From positions 124,001-188,000 of the forward strand of contig CANNFD010000004.1 in the NCBI GenBank assembly GCA_947503885.1: 64,000 nt of DNA, given 5' to 3'. A program made the position numbers and the translations under genes. Origin of the DNA: an uncultured Olleya sp. (GTDB lineage: Bacteria > Bacteroidota > Bacteroidia > Flavobacteriales > Flavobacteriaceae). Positions 46,079-54,680 of the stretch are shown piece after piece. Within the stretch, counting starts at the first letter, position 1. Every line of letters begins with the position of its first letter. The notes beneath the pieces were generated by a model. It was not told the DNA's origin. It searched no databases and saw only the letters and a list, made by a program, of their open reading frames with translations.

Positions 46079-46963
46079 TTATTTTCTGTTGTATGTTGGG
46101 TAAGGGATATATTCGGTTTCGTCACCTTCTATTTTATCAAACGTTTGTGCTATCCACTTTTGTTTAGCTTCTGCAATTAATTCTTTATCCGACGATACAA
46201 AATTCCAGTCAATAAATCGTTCTTCTGGAAAAGCTTCTCCTCCAAAAATATAAATTGTAGAGTTTTCTTTAATTGTAAACTCGCAAAGTGTACTGTCTTT
46301 AGCCACTAATAGTTGTTTTGGCTCGTAAACATGACCATCACTTTCAATAGCACCTTCAAGAATGTATAATCCTGATTCTCCGTAAAGGTCATTTCCAATA
46401 TTAACTACTTGTTCGGTTTTGCTCTTAATTTCAATCATAAATAATTTACTAAATACAGGGACAGGTGATTTTTTACCAAAAGCTTCACCAGCAACTAGTT
46501 TAAATTGTAGGTCTCCTTCAGTCCAAGCAGGAATTTGTTCTTTTTCTACATGAAAAAATTGAGGGTCCATTTGTTCCAATTGTTTTGGTAATGCTACCCA
46601 AATTTGTAAGCCATGCATAAATAAAGGAGAATCTCTTAGGTATTCTGGGGTACGTTCTGAGTGGACAATTCCTTTTCCTGCAGTCATCCAATTTACTGCT
46701 CCAGGTTTAATTTCTACTTCATTACCAAGTGTGTCGCGATGCATAATACTACCTTCAAATAAAAAAGTAAGTGTTGATAACCCAATGTGTGGATGGGGTA
46801 ATACATCAAAATTATCACGTTCACTTAATTTAACGGGCCCCATATGGTCTATATAAATAAAAGGCCCCACCATTCTTTTTTGTCTAAATGGTAATAAACG
46901 CCCTACCATAAATTTACCTATGTTAGCTGCTCTTTCTTCTATTATTAGTTTGATGTTTGACAT
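46079..46963 (-). CDS. Pirin family protein
   Basis: 294 residues. The first cupin has PHPHIGLSTLTFLFEGSIMH with the iron-binding His pair, followed by MTAGKGIVHSE; the C-terminal cupin domain ends FPEERFIDWNFVSS. This is the classical longer pirin group, distinct from the YhhW-type one at 27.7 kb. Bacterial pirins include quercetin 2,3-dioxygenases and redox-responsive regulators. It is flanked by DoxX and a DsbA-family gene. Confidence 0.92.
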   Translation of the reverse strand: MSNIKLIIEERAANIGKFMVGRLLPFRQKRMVGPFIYIDHMGPVKLSERDNFDVLPHPHIGLSTLTFLFEGSIMHRDTLGNEVEIKPGAVNWMTAGKGIVHSERTPEYLRDSPLFMHGLQIWVALPKQLEQMDPQFFHVEKEQIPAWTEGDLQFKLVAGEAFGKKSPVPVFSKLFMIEIKSKTEQVVNIGNDLYGESGLYILEGAIESDGHVYEPKQLLVAKDSTLCEFTIKENSTIYIFGGEAFPEERFIDWNFVSSDKELIAEAKQKWIAQTFDKIEGDETEYIPYPTYNRK

Positions 46964-47027
46964 AAAAAATAATTTATAGTTAATCTAATCTAATGTAGTT
47001 TATAAGTACTAATTGTAAAACTACAAA

Positions 47028-47951
47028 TTATTTAGATATCCAAATGGCTCCATTTTTTGTTTCTAATTTTTCTAATTTCCCTTTGTTAGAAAGGGTGTTT
47101 AAAACAGATTCGCTTTCAGCTCTTGGTGTTCCCGAAAGTTCTGAAAATTCTTTAGCTGTAAGTGTTGGGTATATTGCAAATAGTGACTGCCAGTCTTTAC
47201 TATATTCACTTTTTATTGCTTCTGGGTTTAATTTTAATATTGCCATTTCGTAAAATGCATATGGTCTTGCTCCATAAACTATTTCTTTGTTACCTGATTC
47301 ATCTAAAAAAAACATAGTTGGAAAACCTCTAACACCCAATTCTCTACCTAATTTTAAATCGTCGTTAAATAAGTCTTTTGCTTTGCCTTCAAAATCAGTT
47401 TTTAATTGGTCAGCATTAAGTCCTACGGTTTTTGCTGCAGTTTCAAGATGTTCCCATTTAGCAATGTTTTTCTTTTTTAAAAATACAAGTTCTCTAATTT
47501 CTCGCATAAACACATTAGCTTTTTCTTGGTCTTGCAATTGTGCTGCTTTATAAGCTATTGATGGTGGGTAAGAGGAGTCTAATGGGTCTTCAAGCCATAA
47601 GTCTCCGTCAATTGGCATGTCGTAATGTAAACTGACTTCGTCCCAATGAGAAGCCACGTCTGATGGTCCACTAATCCCACCACTATTATAATTCCAATCT
47701 GGCAATAAACCACCCATTCTATATTCAATCTCTACAGCGTTACCGTATTCTAATTTAAGTTTTCGTAGTTGAGGTTCGATCCCCCAACAAGAAGAGCAAA
47801 TAGGATCTGTGTAATAAATTACTCGAACAGATTTTTTAGTGGATTGAATGTTGCTTTGTGAGGTTGAATCTGTATTACTGTCTGTAGTTTCGCAAAGTCC
47901 TGTTTCTATATCGCATAAAAGCGGATTGTTTTTTGATGTTTCGTTTGTCAT
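47028..47951 (-). CDS. DsbA/FrnE-family thiol oxidoreductase-like protein
   Basis: 307 residues without a signal peptide. A thioredoxin-fold domain begins at about 45 with IYYTDPICSSCWGIEPQLRK, containing the CxxC active site (CSSC), and continues to the cis-Pro region GVRGFPTMFFLDESG. The N-terminal segment has a second Cys pair (LLCDIETGLCET). The C-terminal 70 residues are helical and may be a winged-helix-like piece. Layout resembles the cytoplasmic SpxH/YjbH adaptors and FrnE. Context with pirin, DoxX and catalase favours redox stress. Confidence 0.83.
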   Translation of the reverse strand: MTNETSKNNPLLCDIETGLCETTDSNTDSTSQSNIQSTKKSVRVIYYTDPICSSCWGIEPQLRKLKLEYGNAVEIEYRMGGLLPDWNYNSGGISGPSDVASHWDEVSLHYDMPIDGDLWLEDPLDSSYPPSIAYKAAQLQDQEKANVFMREIRELVFLKKKNIAKWEHLETAAKTVGLNADQLKTDFEGKAKDLFNDDLKLGRELGVRGFPTMFFLDESGNKEIVYGARPYAFYEMAILKLNPEAIKSEYSKDWQSLFAIYPTLTAKEFSELSGTPRAESESVLNTLSNKGKLEKLETKNGAIWISK

Positions 47952-48080
47952 AATGTTTGTGTATGTGTCTTTGAAAAGTTGTAACCCTTAACAAAGTAAT
48001 TAATATTTTTTAGTTAACTAATTAATTTTATTTTATTGTTTTTTTATTCCTGTTTTACGATTTTTCAGTTTTACTAATCA

Positions 48081-49253
48081 TTAACTTAATGCCTTTTTAG
48101 CGAAAAAAGAAATGATTATTCCTGGAATAGCTAATGCAATTGCAAGATAGACCAAGCTCATTGGAGAATATATGCCTAATAATAGGCCTGCAGCAGAAGA
48201 TGCAATCATGATTGATAAATTAAATACCGAAGACTGAACTGATGTAGCAACGTCTTTGGCTGTTTCTACCTGTCTGCTTACAGCTGCTTGCAATAAAGTT
48301 ACTAAAGGACCAAATGAAACTCCCCATAAAAAGAAAGCAAAATGTCCCATACCTTTTGCACCTCCAAATAGTATAAAAATCACCATGGAGATAATTATCA
48401 AAGCAAACATTAAAATGGTTAAAAGTCTCAGGTATTTATCGGTATATTTTATAGCTAACAAAACGGAAATCAATGAGCCTATTCCAAAAAATAACAAAGC
48501 ACTTTCAACGCCTCCAGCTAGCTGAATTTTATCTACAAGACTTGTGATATACACATACACACCATAATGGGCAATTACACCAAGTAATGTAAGTAAGAGA
48601 ATAATTAAAACCTCAGGTATTTTTAGTAGAGCAAAAGGCGAGGAGCTTTTGGTTAATTTTTCTCCCGGAGCAGAGGGTAATATGAGTATACTTACTAATG
48701 CAATTACTAAAATGAAAGCGCCAAGTCCAATAAACTCTGTTCTCCAACCATAATCATTACCAATGGACGTCATTATAGGCATTCCAATACTAATACCTAA
48801 TGTTGTACCCGCCATAATAATAGCTATGGCTTTTCCATGATTTTTTTCATCAACCAATCGCATACCGTAGGCTGCAATCATTGGCCACATTACACCAGCA
48901 CAAATCCCACCAATAATTCTTAAAATTATAATAATTGTATAGTCATGAACAAGTCCTGCTATAATATTTGATACTGCAAAACCACCTAATAATACCAATA
49001 ACAAATATTTGCGATTAAACTGCATGGTTATTGAAATTAAAGGGATAGCAAAAATTGCAGAAGCTATAGCGTAGTAACCTACTAGGTTTCCTGTTTGCAC
49101 TTCGCTAATATTTAAATCGTCCATCATAAGTGGGAGTACACCTGAAGGCATCAACTCGGACAATATACCTACAAAAGTTACTGATGACATTAAAATCATA
49201 ATCAGCCAAGGAAATGTGTTTTTGACTTGCTTAGTAATTTTTTTTGCACTCAT
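48081..49253 (-). CDS. Major facilitator superfamily transporter
   Basis: 390 residues with 12 helices. VGILSELMPSGVLPLMMDDL at the first helix and RIIGGICAGVMWPMIAAYGM are typical of the AraJ/DHA1 drug:H+ antiporter group that includes sugar-efflux and arabinose-polymer exporters. Loop 2-3 contains NRKYLLL in place of the usual DRxGRR. The substrate is unknown. Confidence 0.9.
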   Translation of the reverse strand: MSAKKITKQVKNTFPWLIMILMSSVTFVGILSELMPSGVLPLMMDDLNISEVQTGNLVGYYAIASAIFAIPLISITMQFNRKYLLLVLLGGFAVSNIIAGLVHDYTIIIILRIIGGICAGVMWPMIAAYGMRLVDEKNHGKAIAIIMAGTTLGISIGMPIMTSIGNDYGWRTEFIGLGAFILVIALVSILILPSAPGEKLTKSSSPFALLKIPEVLIILLLTLLGVIAHYGVYVYITSLVDKIQLAGGVESALLFFGIGSLISVLLAIKYTDKYLRLLTILMFALIIISMVIFILFGGAKGMGHFAFFLWGVSFGPLVTLLQAAVSRQVETAKDVATSVQSSVFNLSIMIASSAAGLLLGIYSPMSLVYLAIALAIPGIIISFFAKKALS

Positions 49254-49275
49254 ATTTTTGTTTTTTAAGTATTTA

Positions 49276-49551
49276 CTAAAACGCTGTGTCTTGACCTACT
49301 AATTTCCAGCCAGCGTGACTAACTTCTTGTTTTATTATTAAATTAGTGACTAAGTTTTCTAATAATTTTTCTTGTTCGCCAATAGTTGCTACTTCTACTT
49401 TAATGGTAAGTTCTTCTGGTTTTGTTTTTAAAACATCTCTGTCAATGGAGCGCAGTAACAACTGATTATTAGCTTCAATATGACTCAGTAACCAAAACCT
49501 TACATTTGATTCTATATTTAAAGGACATTGAATAGAAACTTGATAATAAGT
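49276..49551 (-). pseudogene. C-terminal domain of the MgtC-like gene, beyond an in-frame stop
   Basis: Directly after the TAA that ends the MgtC membrane domain, the same frame stays open for 91 codons. It reads TYYQVSIQCPLNIESNVRFW... and ends HAGWKLVGQDTAF. This matches the ACT-like cytoplasmic domain that normally follows the membrane domain in two-domain MgtC/SapB proteins. No ATG with a good ribosome site opens it; a TTG at 49461 is the only late candidate. It is probably untranslated, or reached only by readthrough. Confidence 0.75.
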
Positions 49552-50007
49552 TTATTTTATATCAGTTTTACTATAAGATGAAAGTTTTGATAATCGATTA
49601 CTAATAGGTCTTAGAATTATATGCGTCACTACAATAAAAGTAGTAGTAATTAATGACTCAAATAAAAATCCCATTCCCGCTAAAGCTCCTACTGCTGCAG
49701 AACACCAAATAGTAGCTGCTGTGTTAAGACCTCTAACATTAAATCCGTCCTTCATTATCACACCAGCACCAATAAAACCTATTCCTGTTACTATTTGGGC
49801 AGAAATCCTACTTGGATCACCTCCATATAGACTATATAGATCTATGGATAATAAAACAAAAGATGCTGCCCCAATAGCAACTAATGTATTGGTCCGAAGT
49901 CCAGCATTTTTTTGCTTCCATTGTCTTTCAAAACCAATTACACCACCTAAAAAAAAGGCAGTACCTATGCGTAAAATGTATTCGATTATATCTACAAATC
50001 CATCCAT
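49552..50007 (-). CDS. MgtC/SapB family membrane protein, truncated form
   Basis: 151 residues, about four to five helices. RIGTAFFLGGVIGFERQWKQ, RTNTLVAIGAASFVLLS and IVTGIGFIGAGVIMKDGFNV...RGLNTAATIWCSAAVG are diagnostic for MgtC/SapB. Family members affect Mg2+ limitation survival and regulate ATP synthase or K+ uptake. The frame stops at TAA 49552-49554 and resumes in frame for the C-terminal domain. With that codon sense, the product would be 243 residues, the ordinary two-domain length. Single-domain MgtC proteins exist, so this half may still work. Confidence 0.85.
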   Translation of the reverse strand: MDGFVDIIEYILRIGTAFFLGGVIGFERQWKQKNAGLRTNTLVAIGAASFVLLSIDLYSLYGGDPSRISAQIVTGIGFIGAGVIMKDGFNVRGLNTAATIWCSAAVGALAGMGFLFESLITTTFIVVTHIILRPISNRLSKLSSYSKTDIK

Positions 50008-50087
50008 AACATAATTTTTTATTTATTCAATAATTAGAGTTTTTAGTAATTTTAAAAATGTTGTCTCATATTACAACGATTGAAAAA

Positions 50088-51335
50088 TTAAAGACTTAAA
50101 GCAACATCGTATTCCGTCTCTTTTTTGCGGAATAGGAAATTACCATTACGTACGGATGCCAAAACATCTACTCTTCTACGAATTGCCTCATACACTGAAG
50201 TTTCATTTAAAACGATAAAGTTTGCTGCTTTACCTACTTCTAAACCATAACTATCCTGAATATTTAAACAACGTGCGCCATTATAAGTAATTAAATCAAA
50301 ATTAGTTTCTACATCCTTTTTGGACATAATTTGAGCCAAGTGAATTCCGTTATCTAAAATATTCATCATATTTCCATTCCCCATTGGATACCAAGGGTCG
50401 TTAATTGAATCTTGAGCGAACGCAACGTTAATTCCGTATTCTAAAAACTCTTTAACTCTAGTTAAACCACGACGTTTTGGGTAGGTGTCTTGACGACCTT
50501 GTAAATAGACGTTTTCGGTTGGGCAAGAGATAAAGTTGATTTTACTTTTTTTAAATATATCTAACATTCTAAAAGCATAAGAATCATCTGCAGATCCAAA
50601 CGAGCATGTATGACTTGCTGTGGTTTTGCTGCCATAATCTTCCATATAGACAAGTGCATTTAATAACTCGACAAATCGGGAATGTGGGTCATCTGTTTCA
50701 TCACAATGCACATCTATTAGTTTGTCATATTTTAATGCTAACTTAACAATATCATGTATGGATTTTTCTCCAAATTCTCTTGCTGGTTCATAATGCGGAA
50801 TGCCACCAACTACATCAGCACCCATCTTAAGTGCTTCTTCTACTAATTCAAGACCTCCTTTATACATATACATGCCTTCTTGTGGGAATGCTACAATTTG
50901 GATGTCAACAGTATCTTTTAAATCTTGTTTCATTTCCAACATAGCTTTTAGTGCTGTAAAGTTTGGATCTGTAACATCGATATGTGTACGAATGTGTTGT
51001 ACACCTTGAGAAACTTCATCTTTAATTCCCTTCATAGCCAATCTTTTTACACTTTCTACAGTTAGTGTTTTTTTAAATTGTGGCCATAACTCGATAGCTT
51101 CGAATAGTGTACCAGAACCTGCTCCTTCTTGTCCAAGTTCCGATAGTGTATAAACATAATCTAAATGTAAATGAGGGTCGACATATGGAGGCATAATTAG
51201 CTTTCCGTTAAGATTAATTTCTTCATCACATTTGGGTAAATTAGTACCAATCTGAGTGATTTTACCATTTTCAACAATCATTTCTGTTGCAGCATCGTTG
51301 CGATAGATTTTCGCATTAAAAAACTTCTTCTTCAT
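50088..51335 (-). CDS. codA: Cytosine deaminase-like amidohydrolase
   Basis: 415 residues. The metal and active-site motifs are MPPYVDPHLHLDYVYTLSEL, HIDVTDP, DVHCDETDDPHSRFVELL, TASHTC and FAQDSINDPWYPMGNGNMM, in the order found in Escherichia coli CodA. It would deaminate cytosine to uracil, though close relatives act on creatinine or other pyrimidines. There is no signal peptide. No codB permease is adjacent; the nearest transporter is the MFS gene at 48.1 kb, beyond the MgtC-like locus. Confidence 0.82.
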   Translation of the reverse strand: MKKKFFNAKIYRNDAATEMIVENGKITQIGTNLPKCDEEINLNGKLIMPPYVDPHLHLDYVYTLSELGQEGAGSGTLFEAIELWPQFKKTLTVESVKRLAMKGIKDEVSQGVQHIRTHIDVTDPNFTALKAMLEMKQDLKDTVDIQIVAFPQEGMYMYKGGLELVEEALKMGADVVGGIPHYEPAREFGEKSIHDIVKLALKYDKLIDVHCDETDDPHSRFVELLNALVYMEDYGSKTTASHTCSFGSADDSYAFRMLDIFKKSKINFISCPTENVYLQGRQDTYPKRRGLTRVKEFLEYGINVAFAQDSINDPWYPMGNGNMMNILDNGIHLAQIMSKKDVETNFDLITYNGARCLNIQDSYGLEVGKAANFIVLNETSVYEAIRRRVDVLASVRNGNFLFRKKETEYDVALSL

Positions 51336-51603
51336 ATATGATAAATTTTATGTGAATATTATACATGTAAATATTTGTTCTATTCGATTTTTACTCGAAA
51401 TAGAGGTTTAAAAAATATTAAGTAGGTGTGAATAATATATAGTCTGATTAGTCAAGACCAACATACAATATAAGCTTTTGTTACAACATAAATATTGATG
51501 TTATGAATTATTTAACTTATTGTTATTCAGTGTTTAAGTAGGGTTGTATAACTGGGTTTGGGCACTTTTTTATAGTTAGCTTTTTAGTGATTAGAAGATA
51601 AAA
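51336..51603. other. Intergenic stretch between cytosine deaminase and catalase
   Basis: About 270 bases of AT-rich sequence without an open frame worth noting. The promoter of the cytosine deaminase gene should lie here on the minus strand, but I see no clear TAnnTTTG box. Confidence 0.35.
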
Positions 51604-51646
51604 ACAAAGCCATAAATACTCTTTACTAGATTATTTATGGCTTTGT
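51604..51646 (-). terminator. Terminator after catalase
   Basis: A perfect 15 bp stem (ACAAAGCCATAAATA and its complement TATTTATGGCTTTGT) with a 13-base loop. On the minus strand a T-run follows, as needed to end catalase transcription. Confidence 0.85.
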
Positions 51647-51667
51647 CTGTTATTTACTATTGTAAAT

Positions 51668-53182
51668 TTATCTATTACTAGCTTTTGGAGCCCACCTGTT
51701 GTAAGGTGTCATGTCAAAGTTGTTTACTTCATCCATTGATAAACCTAGTGCTTTTGCAACGCCTTGACCATATTCTGGATCTGCCTTAAAACAGTTTCTA
51801 ATATGTCTAATCTGAATAAATTTTTCTGCACCACCTACTTGTGCAGCAGTGTTTTTAAATAAGACCTCTGCTTTGCCATCTGCCTTTATAATACGAAACA
51901 AGTCACCTGGTTGAGTATAATAATCTTCATCATCATCTCTAAAGTTATGTGCATAAGCACTGCCATCTAAATCTAATGGTGGTTCTTTTGCTTCTGGTTG
52001 TTCTTGCCATTTTCCATAACTGTTTGGCTCATAATGTAAAGTGCCACCATGGTTACCATCTACACGCATTGTTCCGTCTCTATGATTAGAATGATAAGGG
52101 CAAGTAGGCTTGTTTACAGGGATTTGATAATGATTTACACCTAGTCTGTAGCGTTGAGCATCACCATAGGAGAACAATCTACCTTGAAGCATTTTATCTG
52201 GCGAAAATCCAATACCCGGAACAACATTTGTTGGATTAAAAGCTGCTTGCTCTACATCTTGAAAATAGTTTTCAGGGTTTCTGTTTAATTCAAACTCGCC
52301 AACAGGAATCAACGGGAAATCTTTTTTAGACCAAACTTTAGTTAGGTCAAAAGGGTGGAAGCGGTATGTTTTTGCTTGCTCTTCTGTCATTACTTGAACA
52401 GCCATTTTCCATTTCGGAAACTCTTTTCTTTCAATAGCATCAAAAAGATCTCTTTGTGATGATTCTCTATCCATACCAACAATTTTCATAGCTTCTTCAT
52501 CAGTCAGGTTTTTAATGCCCTGTTGACTTATAAAATGAAACTTCACCCAATGTCTGACATTGTCTTTGTTAATAAAGCTATAGGTATGACTTCCAAATCC
52601 GTGCATATGCCTGTAACCTTTAGGTATACCACGATCACTCATAGTTATAGTTACTTGGTGTAAAGATTCTGGTAGTAAAGTCCAAAAATCCCAATTGTTA
52701 TTAGCACTGCGTAAATTAGTTTTAGGATCGCGTTTTACTGCACGATTTAAGTCAGGAAACTTCATTGGGTCACGGAAGAAAAATACAGGCGTATTATTAC
52801 CTACTAAATCCCAAATACCTTCGTCTGTATAAAATTTTAAGGCAAATCCTCTAATATCTCTTTCGGCATCTGCTGCACCTCTTTCTCCTGCAACAGTAGA
52901 AAATCGGCTAAACATTTCTGTTTGTTTTCCAATTTCGCTAAAGATTTTAGCTTTTGTGTATTTTGAAATATCATGAGTTACTGTAAATGTTCCAAATGCA
53001 CCAGAACCTTTTGCGTGCATTCTTCTTTCTGGAATTACCTCACGATCAAAATTGGCCATTTTTTCTAGAAACCAGGCATCTTGCATTAACAAGGGACCAC
53101 GTGGTCCTGCTGTTTGTGCATTTTGATTATCTCCAACAGGTGCGCCTGTCTGTCTTGTTAGTTTTGAATTTTTATCCTCCAT
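51668..53182 (-). CDS. Monofunctional haem catalase (clade 3 type)
   Basis: 504 residues, the small-subunit length. The distal active site [20 protein letters not shown] holds the catalytic His; the distal Asn lies in the [20 protein letters not shown] stretch. The proximal haem ligand Tyr is in [13 protein letters not shown]. It breaks down hydrogen peroxide. The protein lacks a signal peptide. Together with the pirin, DoxX, DsbA-like and nearby genes it gives this stretch an oxidative-stress character. A terminator follows at 51604. Confidence 0.97.
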   Translation of the reverse strand: MEDKNSKLTRQTGAPVGDNQNAQTAGPRGPLLMQDAWFLEKMANFDREVIPERRMHAKGSGAFGTFTVTHDISKYTKAKIFSEIGKQTEMFSRFSTVAGERGAADAERDIRGFALKFYTDEGIWDLVGNNTPVFFFRDPMKFPDLNRAVKRDPKTNLRSANNNWDFWTLLPESLHQVTITMSDRGIPKGYRHMHGFGSHTYSFINKDNVRHWVKFHFISQQGIKNLTDEEAMKIVGMDRESSQRDLFDAIERKEFPKWKMAVQVMTEEQAKTYRFHPFDLTKVWSKKDFPLIPVGEFELNRNPENYFQDVEQAAFNPTNVVPGIGFSPDKMLQGRLFSYGDAQRYRLGVNHYQIPVNKPTCPYHSNHRDGTMRVDGNHGGTLHYEPNSYGKWQEQPEAKEPPLDLDGSAYAHNFRDDDEDYYTQPGDLFRIIKADGKAEVLFKNTAAQVGGAEKFIQIRHIRNCFKADPEYGQGVAKALGLSMDEVNNFDMTPYNRWAPKASNR

Positions 53183-53550
53183 TATTAGTCTTTTTAAATT
53201 GATTAATTAACTAACTGAAGATACAAAATTTAATGGAGATATTAGAAGTCTAGATTTCCAATACCTTGTTGGGGATTTAATAAGTCCTAGTTTATCAACC
53301 ATTACTATATTAAAATAATTGATGATAGGTTTTGTGAAGATTCAACTCTATAAAGCTCTATTATTATACATAATAGAGCGTTTATATTAGTTTGTTTTAA
53401 AAAAGAATGATTGGTCAGTACCTGGTAGTAAAGTTTAAGCTATACGTTTGTAACTTGTAAGCAGTAATGGGTCCTAAACAATACAATTTTGCTGCAACCC
53501 AAGCAGCTTATGATGGTAGTGTTTTCAATTTACCCCGAAAACTCACAACA
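53183..53550. other. Intergenic stretch upstream of catalase
   Basis: About 370 bases without a convincing gene. It contains a perfect 10 bp palindromic stem, GCTCTATTAT and ATAATAGAGC, at 53355-53379, which could be a weak terminator or an operator upstream of catalase. A 28-codon frame from ATG 53467 on the plus strand has no recognisable product. Confidence 0.4.
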
Positions 53551-53556
53551 TAAAAA

Positions 53557-53574
53557 GGGGCTGGTACTCGCCCC
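53557..53574 (-). terminator. Terminator after the DIP1984-family pseudogene
   Basis: On the minus strand GGGGCGAGTACCAGCCCC forms a 5 bp all-GC stem followed by a T-run. A second small hairpin, GCC-GAAA-GGC, lies just before it at about 53583-53592. Confidence 0.75.
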
Positions 53575-53593
53575 AATCATTCCGCCTTTCGGC

Positions 53594-54039
53594 TTAGTCT
53601 TTTAACTTTGTAAGCCAATTAATTTCTTGAATTTTACTATCAATTTCTCTAAATGCTCTTCCAGTTTGATCCATTTCAGCTTGTAGCTTTTTAATATCAA
53701 TAGTGGTTTTAAGGTTAGAGTCTCCGCTATTATTTATTTGAGCCGCATACCTTATGTTTCTTAGTTTTTCTGAAAGCATTTTTAAAGCATCTCTTTTAGC
53801 AAGTGCTTCCATTAAAACCCCTTCTCCCTCAACTTTTGTTTCGTTGTTGGTTTTGTTTATTCTTACCACTAATACTTCTAAATCTTGTATAGCTTGTCTT
53901 AATTGTGCTAATAATTTATTAGGGTCTTCTTGTGGTTGCTTATTATCAGATACTATTAATACAGGTCTTATTCTGTTTTGAAGATGCTCTATTTTTTTAT
54001 AAGATCTGCTCTTAGCAAAAGTCCTTCAGCAAGTTTTAT
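53594..54039 (-). pseudogene. DIP1984 family protein gene, frameshifted and without a start codon
   Basis: The last part reads VVRINKTNNETKVEGEGVLM...IQEINWLTKLKD, the typical C-terminal part of DIP1984 proteins (about 150 residues, function unknown). Upstream in the same frame are LLAQLRQAIQDLEVL and IEHLQNRIRPVLIVSDNKQP. The N-terminus IKLAEGLLLRADLIKK lies in another frame; one extra A in the seven-A run at 53992-53998 would join them into 148 residues. The codon where Met is expected is ATA (54037-54039). Two independent lesions indicate decay. A shorter product from GTG 53869 (91 residues) is possible but would lack the N-terminal third. Confidence 0.82.
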
Positions 54040-54119
54040 GTTTTTAATACTTTAGGTTTTAATTAGTAATATTTGTTATCAAATAAATAGTTTTTAATGT
54101 GGAGTAGTAGGTAACTAGG

Positions 54120-54536
54120 TTACACTAAAACACCAAAGACATGTCTTGAAGCAAAAGATTTACCAAAGAAAAAAGCTGCCATTGCTAATAATGCATCACT
54201 GATAGAAAACCATAATGCTTTAGGAAGCATAATTATAGTTACAGCTGTAGCAGCGACCATTAATCCACCAACTATGTAGGCTGGAATCATACTAGTTTTA
54301 GAAATCATTCCTGCAACGGTCATTCCTGCAATAATACCTGAAAAATGTGCAATAACTACAAATATCTTAGAGCCGGTTGGAATAAGATGCATATTAGTTT
54401 TTATAGATTCCATGTTGTTTGGATCTATGCTTTCTGGTAATGGAAAAAAGGTATGGCCTAATAGCGTTTCAATACAATATACAACAACTGCTGCTACTAC
54501 AAAACCAATTACGGTTGCTAATACGTTTTTAAGCAT
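54120..54536 (-). CDS. Conserved hypothetical four-helix membrane protein
   Basis: 138 residues with membrane helices at about 5-25, 57-80, 84-105 and 108-128. A polar loop (GHTFFPLPESIDPNNMESIK) follows the first helix. I recognise the general type from Bacteroidota genomes but no functional family. There is no signal for lipidation. It stands alone between the DIP1984 pseudogene and secA. Confidence 0.75.
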   Translation of the reverse strand: MLKNVLATVIGFVVAAVVVYCIETLLGHTFFPLPESIDPNNMESIKTNMHLIPTGSKIFVVIAHFSGIIAGMTVAGMISKTSMIPAYIVGGLMVAATAVTIIMLPKALWFSISDALLAMAAFFFGKSFASRHVFGVLV

Positions 54537-54613
54537 AATAGTAAGTTTTTATTACTCAGTAAGGAGTTAGTTAGTATTGTAATTTACAAAATAAAATTCA
54601 ATTTTATTTAAAC

Positions 54614-54647
54614 AAAAATCTCAACACTTTATAGTATCGAGATTTTT
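54614..54647 (-). terminator. Terminator after secA
   Basis: AAAAATCTC and GAGATTTTT form a 9 bp stem with a 16-base loop. On the minus strand the sequence continues with a T-rich tail. A small CTGC-TTTC-GCAG hairpin lies between it and the secA stop. Confidence 0.7.
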
Positions 54648-54680
54648 GATTATGGTAATACTGCTTTCGCAGAATTTAAT

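Noticed and set aside
53467-53553. 28-codon plus-strand frame beginning MGPKQYNFAATQAAYDG
   Set aside because: Too short, no family match and no clear ribosome site; it cannot be told from chance.
53400-53600. Possible phage or integron attachment site from the GC hairpins near 53.5 kb
   Set aside because: The hairpin fits a normal terminator of the adjacent DIP1984 gene on the minus strand, and there is no integrase or direct repeat.
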